Part shown: piece after piece, positions 18,461 through 27,407 of the stretch
Position numbering within the stretch: the stretch's first letter is position 1
How the letters are laid out: the number at the start of each line of letters is the position of its first letter
Source: Myceligenerans pegani
GTDB taxonomy: Bacteria; Actinomycetota; Actinomycetes; Actinomycetales; Cellulomonadaceae
Length of the DNA: 64,000 nt
NCBI RefSeq assembly: GCF_014892515.1
Contig: NZ_JADBGR010000084.1
Location: forward strand, 62,001 to 126,000
Direction of reading: 5' to 3'
Position numbers and translations under genes: made by a program
Notes under the pieces: generated by a model
Told to the model about the DNA's origin: nothing
Databases searched by the model: none
What the model saw: the letters and a program-made list of their open reading frames with translations, nothing else

Positions 18461-18499
18461 CATGCGGCACCTCCCGTCCGCGACGGGAAGGGCCGCATG
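18461..18499. terminator. Probable bidirectional terminator
   Basis: Nested arms CATGCGGC (18461) with GCCGCATG (ending 18499) and TCCCGTC (18472-18478) with GACGGGA (18482-18488) form one interrupted hairpin between the convergent chitinase and recQ genes. The rest of the 18358-18552 gap holds no gene. Confidence 0.6.
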
Positions 18500-18552
18500 G
18501 TTCTCGGCCGGTGCCCGGCACCCTGGGCCACCACGTCCGGAGGGCCCCGGAG

Positions 18553-21306
18553 TCAGCGGATTCCCAGCACGAACGGCAGTACCCGGGCGGCCCCCGCCTG
18601 CCGGAGCAGCCGCGCCGCGACCGTGAGGGTCCAGCCGGAGTCCGTGTAGTCGTCGACCAGGAGCACCGTGCGGCCCGGCAGACCGCGCAGCGCCGCCTCG
18701 CCGAGCTGCAGTTCGAGGCGCCGGGCGACCCCCGCGAGCCGCATCGCCGAGTTCACGTCGTGCCTGGCGGGTGCATCGTGGCCGGCGGCGGGGCCGACGG
18801 CGCCGATCATGGGCACCCCGAGATACGCCGCCAGTCCGGTGGCCAGGTGGTACGACAGCTGCGGGCGTGTCACCGACCGCACACCGACCACGCCCTCGAC
18901 GAGGAGGCCGGCACCGGTCGCACCGGGTTCACCGGCGACGCTCGATGCGTCGCCCGGCGCCCCGGTCCCGTTACCGCCGGCGTCCTCGCCGGCGCTCTGC
19001 CCCGCGGGCTCCCGGAGCGCGGGCCACTCGTCCAGGACGCGCGCCGCCGCACGTCGCAGAGGCACCGGCAGCTCCCCGTCGGACGTGCCGGGACCGAACA
19101 GTTCACGCAGCGGTCCGGACCAGCCGAGCCCGTCCAGCCGGGCGATCGCGCGCCCCGGCTCGGCCTGCTCCTCCCCGGGGATCTTCCCGCGCAGATCCAG
19201 CCCGAGGGTCGACAGACCGCTGGGCCACATCCGGCGAGCCTCGACCGGCGTGCCCGGCCGGTCCATCTCGGCGCGCGCCTCGGTGACGGCCTCCGGGTCC
19301 GGCGGCTCGGGCAGGTCGACGCCGCCGCACCGGTCGCAGCGCCCGCACGTCCAGTCCCGGGTGAGATCCGGGTCGTCCAACTGGGCCCGCAGATACGCCA
19401 TGCGGCAGCCCGGCGTGGCGACGTAGTTGACCATCGCCTGCTGCTCGGCGGCCCGGGTCGCGGCGACCCGCTCGTAGCGCTCGCGGTCGTAGGCCCACTC
19501 CCGGCCGGTCGACTCCCAGCCGCCCCTGACCCGGCGTACCGCGCCGTCGACGTCGAGCACCTTGAGCATGGTCTCCAGGCGGGAACGCTTGAGATCGACG
19601 TGCGTCTCCAGCGCGGCCGTCGACAGCGGCGCCCCGGCCTGTCGCAGCGCGTCCAGCGTGGCGCGCACCTGCGGCTCCGCGGGGAACGCCTGCGCGCCGA
19701 ACCAGTCCCAGATGGCCTTGTCCTCGTGGCCGGGCAGCAGGACCACGACGGCCTGGTCGACACCGCGCCCGGCCCGGCCGACCTGCTGGTAGTACGCGAT
19801 CGGGGACGAGGGAGCCCCGAGATGCACCACGAACGCCAGATCCGGCTTGTCGAAACCCATGCCCAGGGCGGACGTGGCGACGAGCGCCTTGACACGGTTC
19901 TCCTTGAGATCGGCCTCGAGCAGCTCGCGCTGCGCGGGCTCCGTGCGCCCGGTGTAGGCGGCCACGGCCAGGCCCGCCGCACGGAGCTGGTCGGCGACCT
20001 GCTCCGCCGCCGATACGGTCAGGCAGTAGACGATGCCCGAGCCGTCGACGTCCTGCAGTGTCTGCGCCAGCCACGCCACCCGAGTGGGCTGGTCGCCCAG
20101 CTCCAGGACCGCGAGGTGCAGCGACTCGCGCTCCAGCGGCCCCCGCAGCACGAGCACGTCCTCGCGCGGTCCGGCGGCCACCGGCCCGCTCTCGCCGTCC
20201 GTCGTGCCGACGTGCCCGCTCGCGCCGGTGCCTCCGGTCACGCCGAGCTGCTCGGCGACGTCGTCGGTGACGCGCCGGTTCGCCGTCGCCGTCGTGGCGA
20301 GCACCGGGATACCCGGCGGCAGGTCGGCCAGGAGCGTGCGGATGCGCCGGTAGTCCGGCCGGAAGTCGTGCCCCCAATCGGAGATGCAGTGTGCCTCGTC
20401 GATGACCACGAGCCCGGCATCGGCCGCCAGGCGGGGCAGCACGTCGTCGCGGAACGCCGGGTTGTTCAGCCGCTCGGGAGAGCACAGCAGCACGTCCACG
20501 GCGCCGGCGGCGATGTCGGCGTGGATCTGGTCCCACTCCGTGACGTTGGACGAGTTGATCGTCACCGCACGGATCCCGGCACGCTCGGCGGCGGCGATCT
20601 GATCGCGCATGAGCGCCAGCAGCGGGGAGACGATCACCGTGGGACCCGCGCCCCGGGCCCGCAGCAGCTTCGTCGCCACGAAGTACACGGCCGACTTGCC
20701 CCAGCCCGTGCGCTGCACCACCAGGGCGCGGCGCCGGAACGCGGCCAGCGCCTCGATCGCGCGCCACTGATCCTCCCGCAGCGCGGCGTCCTCCCGGCCG
20801 ACGAGCGCCCGCAGCGCCGTCTCCGCCTCCTCCCGCAGCCCGGCACCTCGAGCCGCGGTCACCGGGGCCATGGCGACCGCTGCCGCGCGAGGCCGCGGCT
20901 CGTCGTGTGCCGTGTGCTCGTGCCCGGCCTGGTCGTGCCCGGCCTGGTCGTGCAGTGTCCCTTCGCCCTCGCCCTCGTCGCGCCCCGGTGCCCCGTGCGT
21001 CGTCGGCTCGTCCCCCGGCCCCGGCTCGGCGGAGGCCCGGCTCTCTGCGACCGCGCCCATGTGCGCGCCCGGCGCCTCGCCGTCGTCCGCCCCCGCTTCG
21101 TCGGCCCTCGCGGCGACGGCGCCACCGCTCGACCCGCCCGCCTCCTCGAGCATGCCGCGCAGCATCTGCAGCCTGGCCGCCTGGGCCTCAGGGGTGTTCC
21201 GGGCCGACGGCGGCAGCGCGGGCTCACCGAGCTCGACGAGAACGGCGTCGTCGTCCGGCGGCTCCTCCACGGTGAACGGAAGGTCTGCGAAGGGATCGTT
21301 GGTCAC
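18553..21306 (-). CDS. recQ: RecQ-family DNA helicase fused to a phosphoribosyltransferase-like domain
   Basis: The 917-residue protein unwinds DNA 3' to 5' during repair. It shows Walker A QRTGWGKSAV (near 198), DEAH VVIDEAHCISDWGHDFRPDY (near 300), helicase C motifs (QQVGRAGRG) and the RecQ zinc-binding region with CGRCDRCGG (about 655). After a linker, the C-terminal 120 residues end in a PRPP-binding-like loop, VLLVDDYTDSGWT, as in ComFC-like phosphoribosyltransferases. An acidic N-terminal region of about 150 residues includes HDQAGHDQAGHEH repeats. GTG 21306 is chosen: TACGAT sits 7 nt upstream, as in other leaderless genes. The in-frame ATG at 21336 would lie above that promoter. Confidence 0.9.
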   Translation of the reverse strand: MTNDPFADLPFTVEEPPDDDAVLVELGEPALPPSARNTPEAQAARLQMLRGMLEEAGGSSGGAVAARADEAGADDGEAPGAHMGAVAESRASAEPGPGDEPTTHGAPGRDEGEGEGTLHDQAGHDQAGHEHTAHDEPRPRAAAVAMAPVTAARGAGLREEAETALRALVGREDAALREDQWRAIEALAAFRRRALVVQRTGWGKSAVYFVATKLLRARGAGPTVIVSPLLALMRDQIAAAERAGIRAVTINSSNVTEWDQIHADIAAGAVDVLLCSPERLNNPAFRDDVLPRLAADAGLVVIDEAHCISDWGHDFRPDYRRIRTLLADLPPGIPVLATTATANRRVTDDVAEQLGVTGGTGASGHVGTTDGESGPVAAGPREDVLVLRGPLERESLHLAVLELGDQPTRVAWLAQTLQDVDGSGIVYCLTVSAAEQVADQLRAAGLAVAAYTGRTEPAQRELLEADLKENRVKALVATSALGMGFDKPDLAFVVHLGAPSSPIAYYQQVGRAGRGVDQAVVVLLPGHEDKAIWDWFGAQAFPAEPQVRATLDALRQAGAPLSTAALETHVDLKRSRLETMLKVLDVDGAVRRVRGGWESTGREWAYDRERYERVAATRAAEQQAMVNYVATPGCRMAYLRAQLDDPDLTRDWTCGRCDRCGGVDLPEPPDPEAVTEARAEMDRPGTPVEARRMWPSGLSTLGLDLRGKIPGEEQAEPGRAIARLDGLGWSGPLRELFGPGTSDGELPVPLRRAAARVLDEWPALREPAGQSAGEDAGGNGTGAPGDASSVAGEPGATGAGLLVEGVVGVRSVTRPQLSYHLATGLAAYLGVPMIGAVGPAAGHDAPARHDVNSAMRLAGVARRLELQLGEAALRGLPGRTVLLVDDYTDSGWTLTVAARLLRQAGAARVLPFVLGIR

Positions 21307-21313
21307 GCCGTCG

Positions 21314-21319
21314 ATCGTA
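21314..21319 (-). promoter_or_regulatory. Leaderless-type -10 element for recQ
   Basis: On the minus strand TACGAT ends 7 nt before the GTG start codon at 21306. This supports the shorter RecQ start. Confidence 0.6.
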
Positions 21320-21491
21320 GGGGCCACCACCGACACGCGTGCGGTGCGCGCCGCCCGGGCTGTGGAAAACCTGGCGCGCGGCGGCCGCCGCGGCGGTTCG
21401 GCGCGACGTCGTGTCTACGTCGGCCGCCGTCCCGCCCCGGCGTATCCCGCCGGCGTCGTCCCGCCCGCGACGTGTCCCGGGTCGGCGTGTC

Positions 21492-21920
21492 CTACGTCGT
21501 CGTCCGCTCGCGCAGGAGCGCCATGCCCGAGCCCACGATCGCCGTCACGTCCGCCATCGCCGCGATGATCTCCGGCGTTCCGGCGAACTCGAAGGGCGAC
21601 AGCACCCCGAAGAACCCGACCGTGGCCGACAGGAGGTACGCCGTCAGCGTCAGGAGCCCGAACCCGATCCCGCCGATCAGTGGCAGCCAGTGGCGCCACA
21701 CGATGATCGCCGCGGTCAGGATCACACCGCCCACGGCGTTGAGCACGAACATCGGGCCGACGACGTCGATGTCGCGGTATCCCTCGAACCAGAGGACGAG
21801 GTGGACCATCGCGGAGACGAACACGCCCGCCGCGCCGAACCACCGCCAGACGGTCGAGACGGGAGACCTGTCCTGGTCCATCGCTGGCGTGTCGTGCGGT
21901 GACGGGTCCATGATCGACAT
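21492..21920 (-). CDS. Small four-helix membrane protein, unknown function
   Basis: The 142-residue product has an N-terminal soluble stretch of about 28 residues and four hydrophobic helices (about 28-50, 57-80, 82-108, 118-135). No motif identifies a reaction. An in-frame ATG at 21911 is an equally possible start, and no clear ribosome binding site supports either. It is divergent from the Rieske lipoprotein gene, so the two may share a regulatory region and act together at the membrane; this is only positional. Confidence 0.7.
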   Translation of the reverse strand: MSIMDPSPHDTPAMDQDRSPVSTVWRWFGAAGVFVSAMVHLVLWFEGYRDIDVVGPMFVLNAVGGVILTAAIIVWRHWLPLIGGIGFGLLTLTAYLLSATVGFFGVLSPFEFAGTPEIIAAMADVTAIVGSGMALLRERTTT

Positions 21921-21999
21921 GGTGCCGAAAGCGGCGCCGCTACGCCAGGGCGTCTCTCCGGACGACCTCTCCGAACGACGACGGCGAAAGGTGAGGGAG

Positions 22000-22458
22000 A
22001 TGGCGGAACGCGCAGGGGCGACCGACATGACCCGCCGCGAGATCCTGCGCCGGGCGGGCGTCACCTCCGGAACCTTGGTGGGTGGGGTGGCGCTCGCCGC
22101 CTGCTCGGGGGGCGGCGAGGAGCCGGCCGCGACGTCCGGGGCCGGGCAGGGGACGGGCGGAGGGACGGACGGCGTCGTCGTCCCGCTCGCGGACGTCCCG
22201 GTCGGCGGGGCCGTGTCCGCCACGATCGACGGCCAGGAGGTCCTCGTCACGCAGCCGGTCGAGGGCGAGATCCACGCGTTCAGCGCAATCTGCACCCATC
22301 AGGGCTGCACGGTCGCGCCGGGGGACGGCGAGCTCGCCTGCCCGTGTCACGGCTCGCGCTACGCGCTGACCGACGCGGCGGTCCTCGCGGGCCCCGCGCC
22401 CGAGCCGCTCCCGGAGATCGCGGTCGTCGTCGACGGCGACGACGTGGTGACGTCGTAG
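22000..22458 (+). CDS. Tat-exported Rieske [2Fe-2S] lipoprotein
   Basis: The 152-residue product has a twin-arginine stretch (TRREILRRAG, residues 11-20), a hydrophobic segment ending in lipobox ALAAC (Cys35) and a Gly/Ala linker. The Rieske fold carries box 1 CTHQGC (ligands Cys98, His100) and box 2 CPCHGS (ligands Cys114, His117), with Cys103 and Cys116 placed for the stabilising disulfide. It is a membrane-anchored electron carrier. The lack of a cytochrome b partner nearby argues against a bc1 subunit. ATG 22000 follows AGGTGAG; ATG 22027 is an alternative. Its stop lies at the edge of a tandem repeat. Confidence 0.88.
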   Translation: MAERAGATDMTRREILRRAGVTSGTLVGGVALAACSGGGEEPAATSGAGQGTGGGTDGVVVPLADVPVGGAVSATIDGQEVLVTQPVEGEIHAFSAICTHQGCTVAPGDGELACPCHGSRYALTDAAVLAGPAPEPLPEIAVVVDGDDVVTS

Positions 22459-22521
22459 CCGGGCACGTGACAAGCCGGGTACGTGGCAAGCCGGGCACAT
22501 GGCAAGCCGGGCACATGGCGA
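22458..22521. repeat. Four tandem copies of a 16-bp unit
   Basis: Units start at 22458, 22474, 22490 and 22506, with consensus GCCGGGCACATGGCAA. The first two carry CACGTG or TACGTG instead of CACATG. The array starts on the last base of the Rieske stop codon and ends about 90 bases before hisC. It has no spacers and is not a CRISPR. Confidence 0.9.
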
Positions 22522-22600
22522 GGCGGTGGCAAGGAGAGCCGGCGGGCGGGAGCGCCGCCCGCTGGGCGGACTCCCGCGCGGCCGTGTCGGCCCCCTTCCG

Positions 22601-22606
22601 TAGACT
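22601..22606 (+). promoter_or_regulatory. Leaderless-type -10 element for hisC
   Basis: TAGACT ends 6 nt before the hisC GTG. The same hexamer precedes hisD, so both separated parts of the his cluster carry their own start signal. Confidence 0.7.
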
Positions 22607-22612
22607 GACCCG

Positions 22613-23824
22613 GTGATCGCATCCCGCACCGAGACCCGGTCGTCCGGCGCCGCGGCGCCCGGCGGACCCGCCCCGTTCGGGGGCCTGCCGATCCGGCCCG
22701 AGCTCGCGCACGAGCAGCCGTACGGCGCCCCGCAGCTCGACGTCCCGGTGCTGCTCAACGTGAACGAGAACCCGTACCCGCCGGCCCCCGAGGTCGTCGA
22801 GACGATCGCCGGCGAGGTCGCCGGCGCGGCGGCCTCGCTCAACCGCTACCCGGACCGCGACTTCGCCGCGCTGCGCGAGGAGCTGGCGGACTACCTCGAG
22901 CTCGAGTCCGGCGTGCCGATGGGGCCCTTCTCGGTCTGGGCGGCCAACGGCTCCAACGAGGTGATGCTCCACCTGCTGCAGGCGTTCGGCGGGCCGGGAC
23001 GCACCGCGCTGTCGTTCGCGCCCACCTATTCGATGTACCCGGAGTACGCTCGCGACACCCACACCCGCTGGGTCACGGCCCGCCGCGAGGACGACTTCAC
23101 CGTCGACCCGGTCAAGGCCGCCGCCGCGATCGCCGAGCACCGCCCGTCCGTGATCCTGCTGGCCAGCCCCAACAACCCGACCGGCACCGCGCTGCCGCTG
23201 AGCACCGTCGAGGCGGTCCTCGACGCCGCGTCCGCCGTGGCCCCGGCCACCCCCGCCGTCGTCGTCGTGGACGAGGCCTACGCCGAGTTCCGCCGCGCGG
23301 GCACGCCCAGCGCCGTCGGTCTCCTGGCCCGCCACCCCAACCTCGCCGTCACCCGCACCATGTCCAAGGCGTTCGCACTGGCGGGCGCCCGCGTCGGCTA
23401 CCTCGCCGCCCAGCCGCACCTGGTGGACGCGCTGCGCGTGGTGCGCCTGCCCTACCACCTGTCCGCCGTCACGCAGGCGGTCGCGCGAGCGGCGCTGCGG
23501 CACCGCGACGCGCTGATGGCGCAGATCGGCAGCCTGCGCGGGGAACGTGACCGGCTCGTCGCCTGGCTGCGGGAGCAGCACGGCCCCGACGGCGTCCCGC
23601 TCCGCGTCGCCGACTCCGACGCCAACTTCGCCCTGTTCGGCACCTTCGCCGACCGGCACGCCGTCTGGCAGGGCCTGCTGGATCGCGGCGTGCTGATCCG
23701 CGAGACGGGCCCGGACGGCTGGCTCCGCGTGTCCGTCGGCACGCCGGAGGAGAACACCGCGTTCCGTGACGCCCTCACGGATGTGCTCGAAGACCTCACG
23801 CACGTGACCGAGGAGACCGCATGA
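22613..23824 (+). CDS. hisC: Histidinol-phosphate aminotransferase
   Basis: HisC converts imidazole acetol-phosphate and glutamate to histidinol-phosphate with PLP. The 403-residue class I/II aminotransferase shows [13 protein letters not shown] near the N-terminus, the [11 protein letters not shown] motif, the VVDEAYAEF aspartate segment and the PLP-lysine motif [16 protein letters not shown]. It starts with GTG and has no ribosome binding site; the -10 element six bases upstream indicates a leaderless message. Its stop overlaps the hisB start (ATGA). The product is passed on to HisD, whose gene lies 11 kb upstream. Confidence 0.96.
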   Translation: MIASRTETRSSGAAAPGGPAPFGGLPIRPELAHEQPYGAPQLDVPVLLNVNENPYPPAPEVVETIAGEVAGAAASLNRYPDRDFAALREELADYLELESGVPMGPFSVWAANGSNEVMLHLLQAFGGPGRTALSFAPTYSMYPEYARDTHTRWVTARREDDFTVDPVKAAAAIAEHRPSVILLASPNNPTGTALPLSTVEAVLDAASAVAPATPAVVVVDEAYAEFRRAGTPSAVGLLARHPNLAVTRTMSKAFALAGARVGYLAAQPHLVDALRVVRLPYHLSAVTQAVARAALRHRDALMAQIGSLRGERDRLVAWLREQHGPDGVPLRVADSDANFALFGTFADRHAVWQGLLDRGVLIRETGPDGWLRVSVGTPEENTAFRDALTDVLEDLTHVTEETA

Positions 23825-24474
23825 TGCCCGCCGAACCGTCGTCGCCGGCCGCTCAGGCCCCTCCGCCCGGCCCGGCCCCGCGTACCGCCCGCATCGAGCG
23901 CGCCACCTCCGAGTCGAAGGTCACCGTCGAGCTCGACCTCGACGGCGCGGGCCGCACCGACATCGCCACGGGCGTGCCCTTCTACGACCACATGCTCACC
24001 GCGCTCGGCAAGCACTCGCTGATCGACCTGACCGTCCACGCCGACGGCGACACGCACGTCGACGCCCACCACACCGTCGAGGACGTCGCGATCTGCCTCG
24101 GACAGGCGCTGCGCCAGGCGCTCGGCGACAAGCACGGCATCGCCCGCTACGGCGACGCCACGGTCCCCCTGGACGAGGCGCTCGCGCTCGCCGTGGTCGA
24201 CGTCTCCGGCCGCCCGTACCTCGTGCACGAGGGCGAGCCCGCAGGCCAGGAGTACCACCTGATCGGCGGCCACTTCACGGGCAGCCTCACCCGGCACGTC
24301 CTGGAGTCGCTGGCGCACCACGCCCACGTCACCCTGCACGTGCGCGTGCTCGCCGGCCGCGATCCCCACCACATCGTCGAAGCCCAGTTCAAGGCCCTGG
24401 CGCGTGCCCTGCGCGCCGCCGTCGCGCGCGATCCGCGCGTCGAGGGCATCCCGTCCACGAAGGGTGCGCTGTAA
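23821..24474 (+). CDS. hisB: Imidazoleglycerol-phosphate dehydratase
   Basis: HisB removes water from imidazole glycerol phosphate to give imidazole acetol-phosphate, using bound manganese. The 217-residue length fits the monofunctional actinobacterial form. The metal-binding motifs are present twice: [13 protein letters not shown] with DAHHTVEDV, and [15 protein letters not shown] with [12 protein letters not shown]. It begins within the hisC stop codon. A second ATG follows immediately, so the start could be one codon later. Confidence 0.96.
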   Translation: MMPAEPSSPAAQAPPPGPAPRTARIERATSESKVTVELDLDGAGRTDIATGVPFYDHMLTALGKHSLIDLTVHADGDTHVDAHHTVEDVAICLGQALRQALGDKHGIARYGDATVPLDEALALAVVDVSGRPYLVHEGEPAGQEYHLIGGHFTGSLTRHVLESLAHHAHVTLHVRVLAGRDPHHIVEAQFKALARALRAAVARDPRVEGIPSTKGAL

Positions 24475-24479
24475 CGCCC

Positions 24480-25085
24480 ATGACCGACACACCCCGTCCC
24501 GTAGGCGACCCCGGCGAGAACGAACCGGAGTTCCCCGCCGTCCCCGACGACCTGAGCTCGCTCGACGACCTCGGCATCGAGGTCCCGGACGACCTGTCAG
24601 AGCTCACCCAGCCCTCGTCCGAACCGGACATGGCCGTCCTGATCACGCAGATCGCGGGTGCCGAGCCGCTCGCCGCGGCCGCGTCGCTGGCCGGGCTGGA
24701 CCTCGACGCGGTACCCACCGAGGTCGGGGCGCTCGCCGTGCTGCGCGACCCGACAGGGGGCGGCCCCGACGCGGCCGCGGCCGCGCTGTCGCAGGTCGTG
24801 CGCGGCGTCCCCCTGGTCCAGGTGACGCGCAAGGGCGAGCAGCTGACATGCGTCCGCTGGTCCGACGGCGAGCGCGGGGACGAGATCTCCCCGGCGCTGC
24901 TGCTCGGCGGCGCCCCGCAGACGGTCGAGGACGTGCTGACCGGCTACGCGAAGGTGGCGGACCTCGAGGGCGTCGTGGCCTCCGGCTCGATCGGCCGGGT
25001 GAAGGCGATGCGTATGCTGGCCTCGGCCGCGCGCAAGGCCCGCCGGGCGAGCCGCGGCAAGCCCGGCAAGCGGGACGACGTCTGA
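24480..25085 (+). CDS. Conserved-position hypothetical protein inside the his operon
   Basis: I do not recognise a named family. The 201-residue protein has an acidic, Pro-rich first third ([21 protein letters not shown] has an internal near-repeat of PDDLS). A central alpha/beta part follows with [41 protein letters not shown], and the C-terminal tail is strongly basic (about 180-200, [14 protein letters not shown]). It starts five bases after hisB and its stop overlaps the hisH start (TGATG), so it is translated with the his genes. No catalytic motif stands out. A role in RNA binding or HisH/HisF assembly would be speculation. Confidence 0.8.
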   Translation: MTDTPRPVGDPGENEPEFPAVPDDLSSLDDLGIEVPDDLSELTQPSSEPDMAVLITQIAGAEPLAAAASLAGLDLDAVPTEVGALAVLRDPTGGGPDAAAAALSQVVRGVPLVQVTRKGEQLTCVRWSDGERGDEISPALLLGGAPQTVEDVLTGYAKVADLEGVVASGSIGRVKAMRMLASAARKARRASRGKPGKRDDV

Positions 25086-25744
25086 TGGGCTCGCGCGTCG
25101 TCGTCCTCGACTACGGCTTCGGCAACGTCCGCTCGGCCACGCGGGCCTTGGAACGGGTGGGCGCCGAGGTGACGCTCACCGCCGACCGGGCCGCCGCCCA
25201 GGACGCGGACGGCCTGGTGGTGCCCGGCGTGGGCGCCTTCGCCGCCTGCATGGCGGGCCTGCGGAAGGTGCGGGGCCACGAGGTGATCGGCCGCCGCATC
25301 GCGGGTGGCCGTCCCGTGCTCGGCATCTGCGTCGGTATGCAGATCCTGTTCGACGCCGGGGTGGAGCACGGCGAGCGCGCCGAGGGCATGGGGGAGTGGC
25401 CCGGGGCCGTCGAGCGGCTCGACGCCCCCGTGGTGCCCCACATGGGCTGGGCACGGATCGAGGCTCCGGAGGGATCACGGCTCTTCGAGGGAGTCGAGCA
25501 GGAACGCTTCTACTTCGTGCACTCGTACGCCGCGCAGACCTTCACGCGGGGCCACGACGCGTTCGCCGACCCGCGCTTCCGGCCGCCCCTGGTCACCTGG
25601 GCGCACGCGGGCACGCCCGGACACGGCACGCGATTCGTCGCCGCCGTCGAGGACGGGCCGCTGTCGGCGACGCAGTTCCACCCCGAGAAATCCGGCGACG
25701 CCGGAGCCCGGCTCCTGGAGAACTGGGTCCGCGGCCTCGGCTGA
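25085..25744 (+). CDS. hisH: Imidazole glycerol phosphate synthase, glutaminase subunit
   Basis: HisH releases ammonia from glutamine for HisF, making imidazole glycerol phosphate and AICAR. The 219-residue class I amidotransferase has its nucleophile Cys in GICVGMQ and the His/Glu pair in QFHPEKSG, with the DYGFGNVRS start typical of HisH. It overlaps the preceding unknown gene by one base. hisF is not in this window. A strong hairpin follows. Confidence 0.96.
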   Translation: MGSRVVVLDYGFGNVRSATRALERVGAEVTLTADRAAAQDADGLVVPGVGAFAACMAGLRKVRGHEVIGRRIAGGRPVLGICVGMQILFDAGVEHGERAEGMGEWPGAVERLDAPVVPHMGWARIEAPEGSRLFEGVEQERFYFVHSYAAQTFTRGHDAFADPRFRPPLVTWAHAGTPGHGTRFVAAVEDGPLSATQFHPEKSGDAGARLLENWVRGLG

Positions 25745-25767
25745 GCGCCGCGGTCGTGCCATGTCCG

Positions 25768-25820
25768 ACGACGGCGTCCGTGGTCCGTTCCGTACGGGGC
25801 GGACCACGGACCGCCGTCGT
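25768..25820 (+). terminator. Long hairpin between hisH and hisA
   Basis: Arms 25768-25787 (ACGACGGCGTCCGTGGTCCG) and 25800-25820 pair with a single bulged G across a 12-base loop. No U-rich tract follows. It may terminate the hisC-hisH transcript or act as an attenuator before hisA. The choice cannot be made from sequence. Confidence 0.6.
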
Positions 25821-25837
25821 ACACCGACGATCAGACG

Positions 25838-25855
25838 GACCATGATCGGATGGTC
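25838..25855. promoter_or_regulatory. Small dyad upstream of hisA
   Basis: GACCAT and ATGGTC flank six bases, centred about 27 bases before the hisA ATG and just after the long hairpin. It may be an operator or part of the hisA promoter region. It is short enough to be chance. Confidence 0.25.
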
Positions 25856-25873
25856 AGTCAGACAGGATTACCG

Positions 25874-26614
25874 ATGACAGACCGACTGGTGCTGCTGCCC
25901 GCCGTCGACGTGGCGGACGGCCAGGCCGTTCGCCTCGTGCAGGGCGAGGCCGGCTCCGAGACCTCCTACGGCGACCCGCTCGCGGCCGCGCTCGACTGGC
26001 AGAGCGGGGGAGCCGAGTGGATCCATCTGGTGGACCTCGACGCCGCCTTCGGGCGCGGTTCGAACGCGGAACTGCTGGCCGACGTCGTCGGGCGGCTGGA
26101 CGTGCAGGTGGAGCTGTCGGGCGGGATCCGCGACGACGCGTCGCTCGCCCGGGCGCTCGCGACCGGGGCACGCCGCGTCAACCTCGGCACGGCGGCGCTG
26201 GAGGATCCCGCCTGGACGGCCAAGGTCATCGCGGAGCACGGCGACCGCGTCGCCGTCGGCCTGGACGTGCGTGGCACGACGCTCGCGGCGCGCGGCTGGA
26301 CGCGCGAGGGCGGTGACCTGTACGAGGTGCTCGGACGCCTCGACGAGGCGGGCTGCGCGCGCTACGTCGTCACGGACGTGACGAAGGACGGCACGCTCCG
26401 CGGCCCGAACCTGGATCTGCTGGCGGACGTCGCCGAGCGGACACCCGCGCGGGTCGTGGCGTCGGGCGGGATCTCCTCCCTGGACGACCTGCGCGCCCTG
26501 CGGGCCCTGCGGACGCCCTCGGGGGCCGCGATCGAGGGCGCCGTCGTCGGGAAGGCGCTGTACGCGGGGGCGTTCACGCTGCCCGAGGCGCTGGACGTGG
26601 CGGGCCGGCCGTGA
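25874..26614 (+). CDS. hisA: ProFAR isomerase HisA (possibly bifunctional PriA)
   Basis: This TIM-barrel enzyme opens the sugar ring of ProFAR in histidine synthesis. The 246-residue product has [23 protein letters not shown] at the start with the catalytic Asp, the phosphate site SGGIRDD, and the second catalytic Asp region [14 protein letters not shown] with the second phosphate site ASGGISS. Many Actinobacteria lack trpF and use this protein (PriA) for tryptophan synthesis as well; whether that is true here cannot be judged. The ATG follows AGGA at proper distance. The stop overlaps the next gene (GTGA). Confidence 0.95.
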   Translation: MTDRLVLLPAVDVADGQAVRLVQGEAGSETSYGDPLAAALDWQSGGAEWIHLVDLDAAFGRGSNAELLADVVGRLDVQVELSGGIRDDASLARALATGARRVNLGTAALEDPAWTAKVIAEHGDRVAVGLDVRGTTLAARGWTREGGDLYEVLGRLDEAGCARYVVTDVTKDGTLRGPNLDLLADVAERTPARVVASGGISSLDDLRALRALRTPSGAAIEGAVVGKALYAGAFTLPEALDVAGRP

Positions 26615-27360
26615 CCGGGGGCCGCTCGATCCAGCCCACGAGCCAGTTCGCCGGCGACGACGGCTCGGCCGACGCCGAGCTCACGCGCCTGCTGGCGCTG
26701 CACTCCACGGGCGCCGTCCCGCTGGCGGACGTCGTGGCGCGCCTCGCGGACACGCGCGTGCTCGTACCCGTGCTGGCCGAGCTCGCGGTGGGGGAGGACG
26801 TCGCGGGTCCGGAGGGGCGGACGCTGCACGTCGACAAGGAGGCGTCGTCCGGCGTGGTGGCCCTCCGGGCGCCCGACGGCCGCAAGGCGCTGCCGGTGTT
26901 CACGTCGGTGGCGGCGATGTCCGCGTGGCGCGCGGACGCCCGTCCGGTTCCGGTCGAGGCGGCTCGCGCCGCGCTGTCGGCGGTGAACGAGGACTGGTCG
27001 CTGCTGGTCGTCGATCCGGGCGGTCCCGTGACCGTGCTGGTGCCGCGGCCCGCCGTCTGGGCGCTGGCGCAGGGGGAGCGGTGGCGCCCGGCGCTCGAGG
27101 CGACCGAGGACGGCCTGCGGGTGGAGCGCGAGGTCGCGGAGTCCGTGACCGTGGCGGCGGCGCCGGTGCAGCATGTGGTGCGCGCGCACGCGGAGCCGGG
27201 TCGCAAGGCCGAGGTCGCGGTGGTGCTGGCGCTCGATCCCGGACTCGACCGGGCCGGGCTCGACGCCGTCCTCGCGCAGGTCAACGCCCGGCTCGGCGCC
27301 TCCGACGTGATCTCGCGGCGGGTCGACTCGCTGGAGCTGCGCATCGGCGCGGCGCGCTAG
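26611..27360 (+). CDS. SseB-family protein
   Basis: The 249-residue protein matches the N-terminal domain pattern of SseB-like proteins, with [28 protein letters not shown], then [14 protein letters not shown] second region at about 175-249 has the [13 protein letters not shown] segment. The molecular role of actinobacterial SseB-like proteins next to hisA is unknown. The GTG overlaps the hisA stop by four bases, the usual position for this family in Actinobacteria. It ends the plus-strand run, convergent with the protease gene. Confidence 0.82.
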   Translation: MTGGRSIQPTSQFAGDDGSADAELTRLLALHSTGAVPLADVVARLADTRVLVPVLAELAVGEDVAGPEGRTLHVDKEASSGVVALRAPDGRKALPVFTSVAAMSAWRADARPVPVEAARAALSAVNEDWSLLVVDPGGPVTVLVPRPAVWALAQGERWRPALEATEDGLRVEREVAESVTVAAAPVQHVVRAHAEPGRKAEVAVVLALDPGLDRAGLDAVLAQVNARLGASDVISRRVDSLELRIGAAR

Positions 27361-27407
27361 CTGCCGGCCGGACGGCACTGCGCGCGTCCAGGCGCCCCGC
27401 GCAGGTC

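Noticed and set aside
18388-22458. A 1356-codon open frame on the plus strand across recQ
   Set aside because: It is the complement of recQ in a GC-rich genome, where stop codons are rare in shadow frames. Only its 3' end (Rieske lipoprotein) is real, with its own start and signal peptide.
22458-22521. Possible CRISPR array
   Set aside because: Units are 16 bp, directly adjacent, with no spacers and no cas genes.
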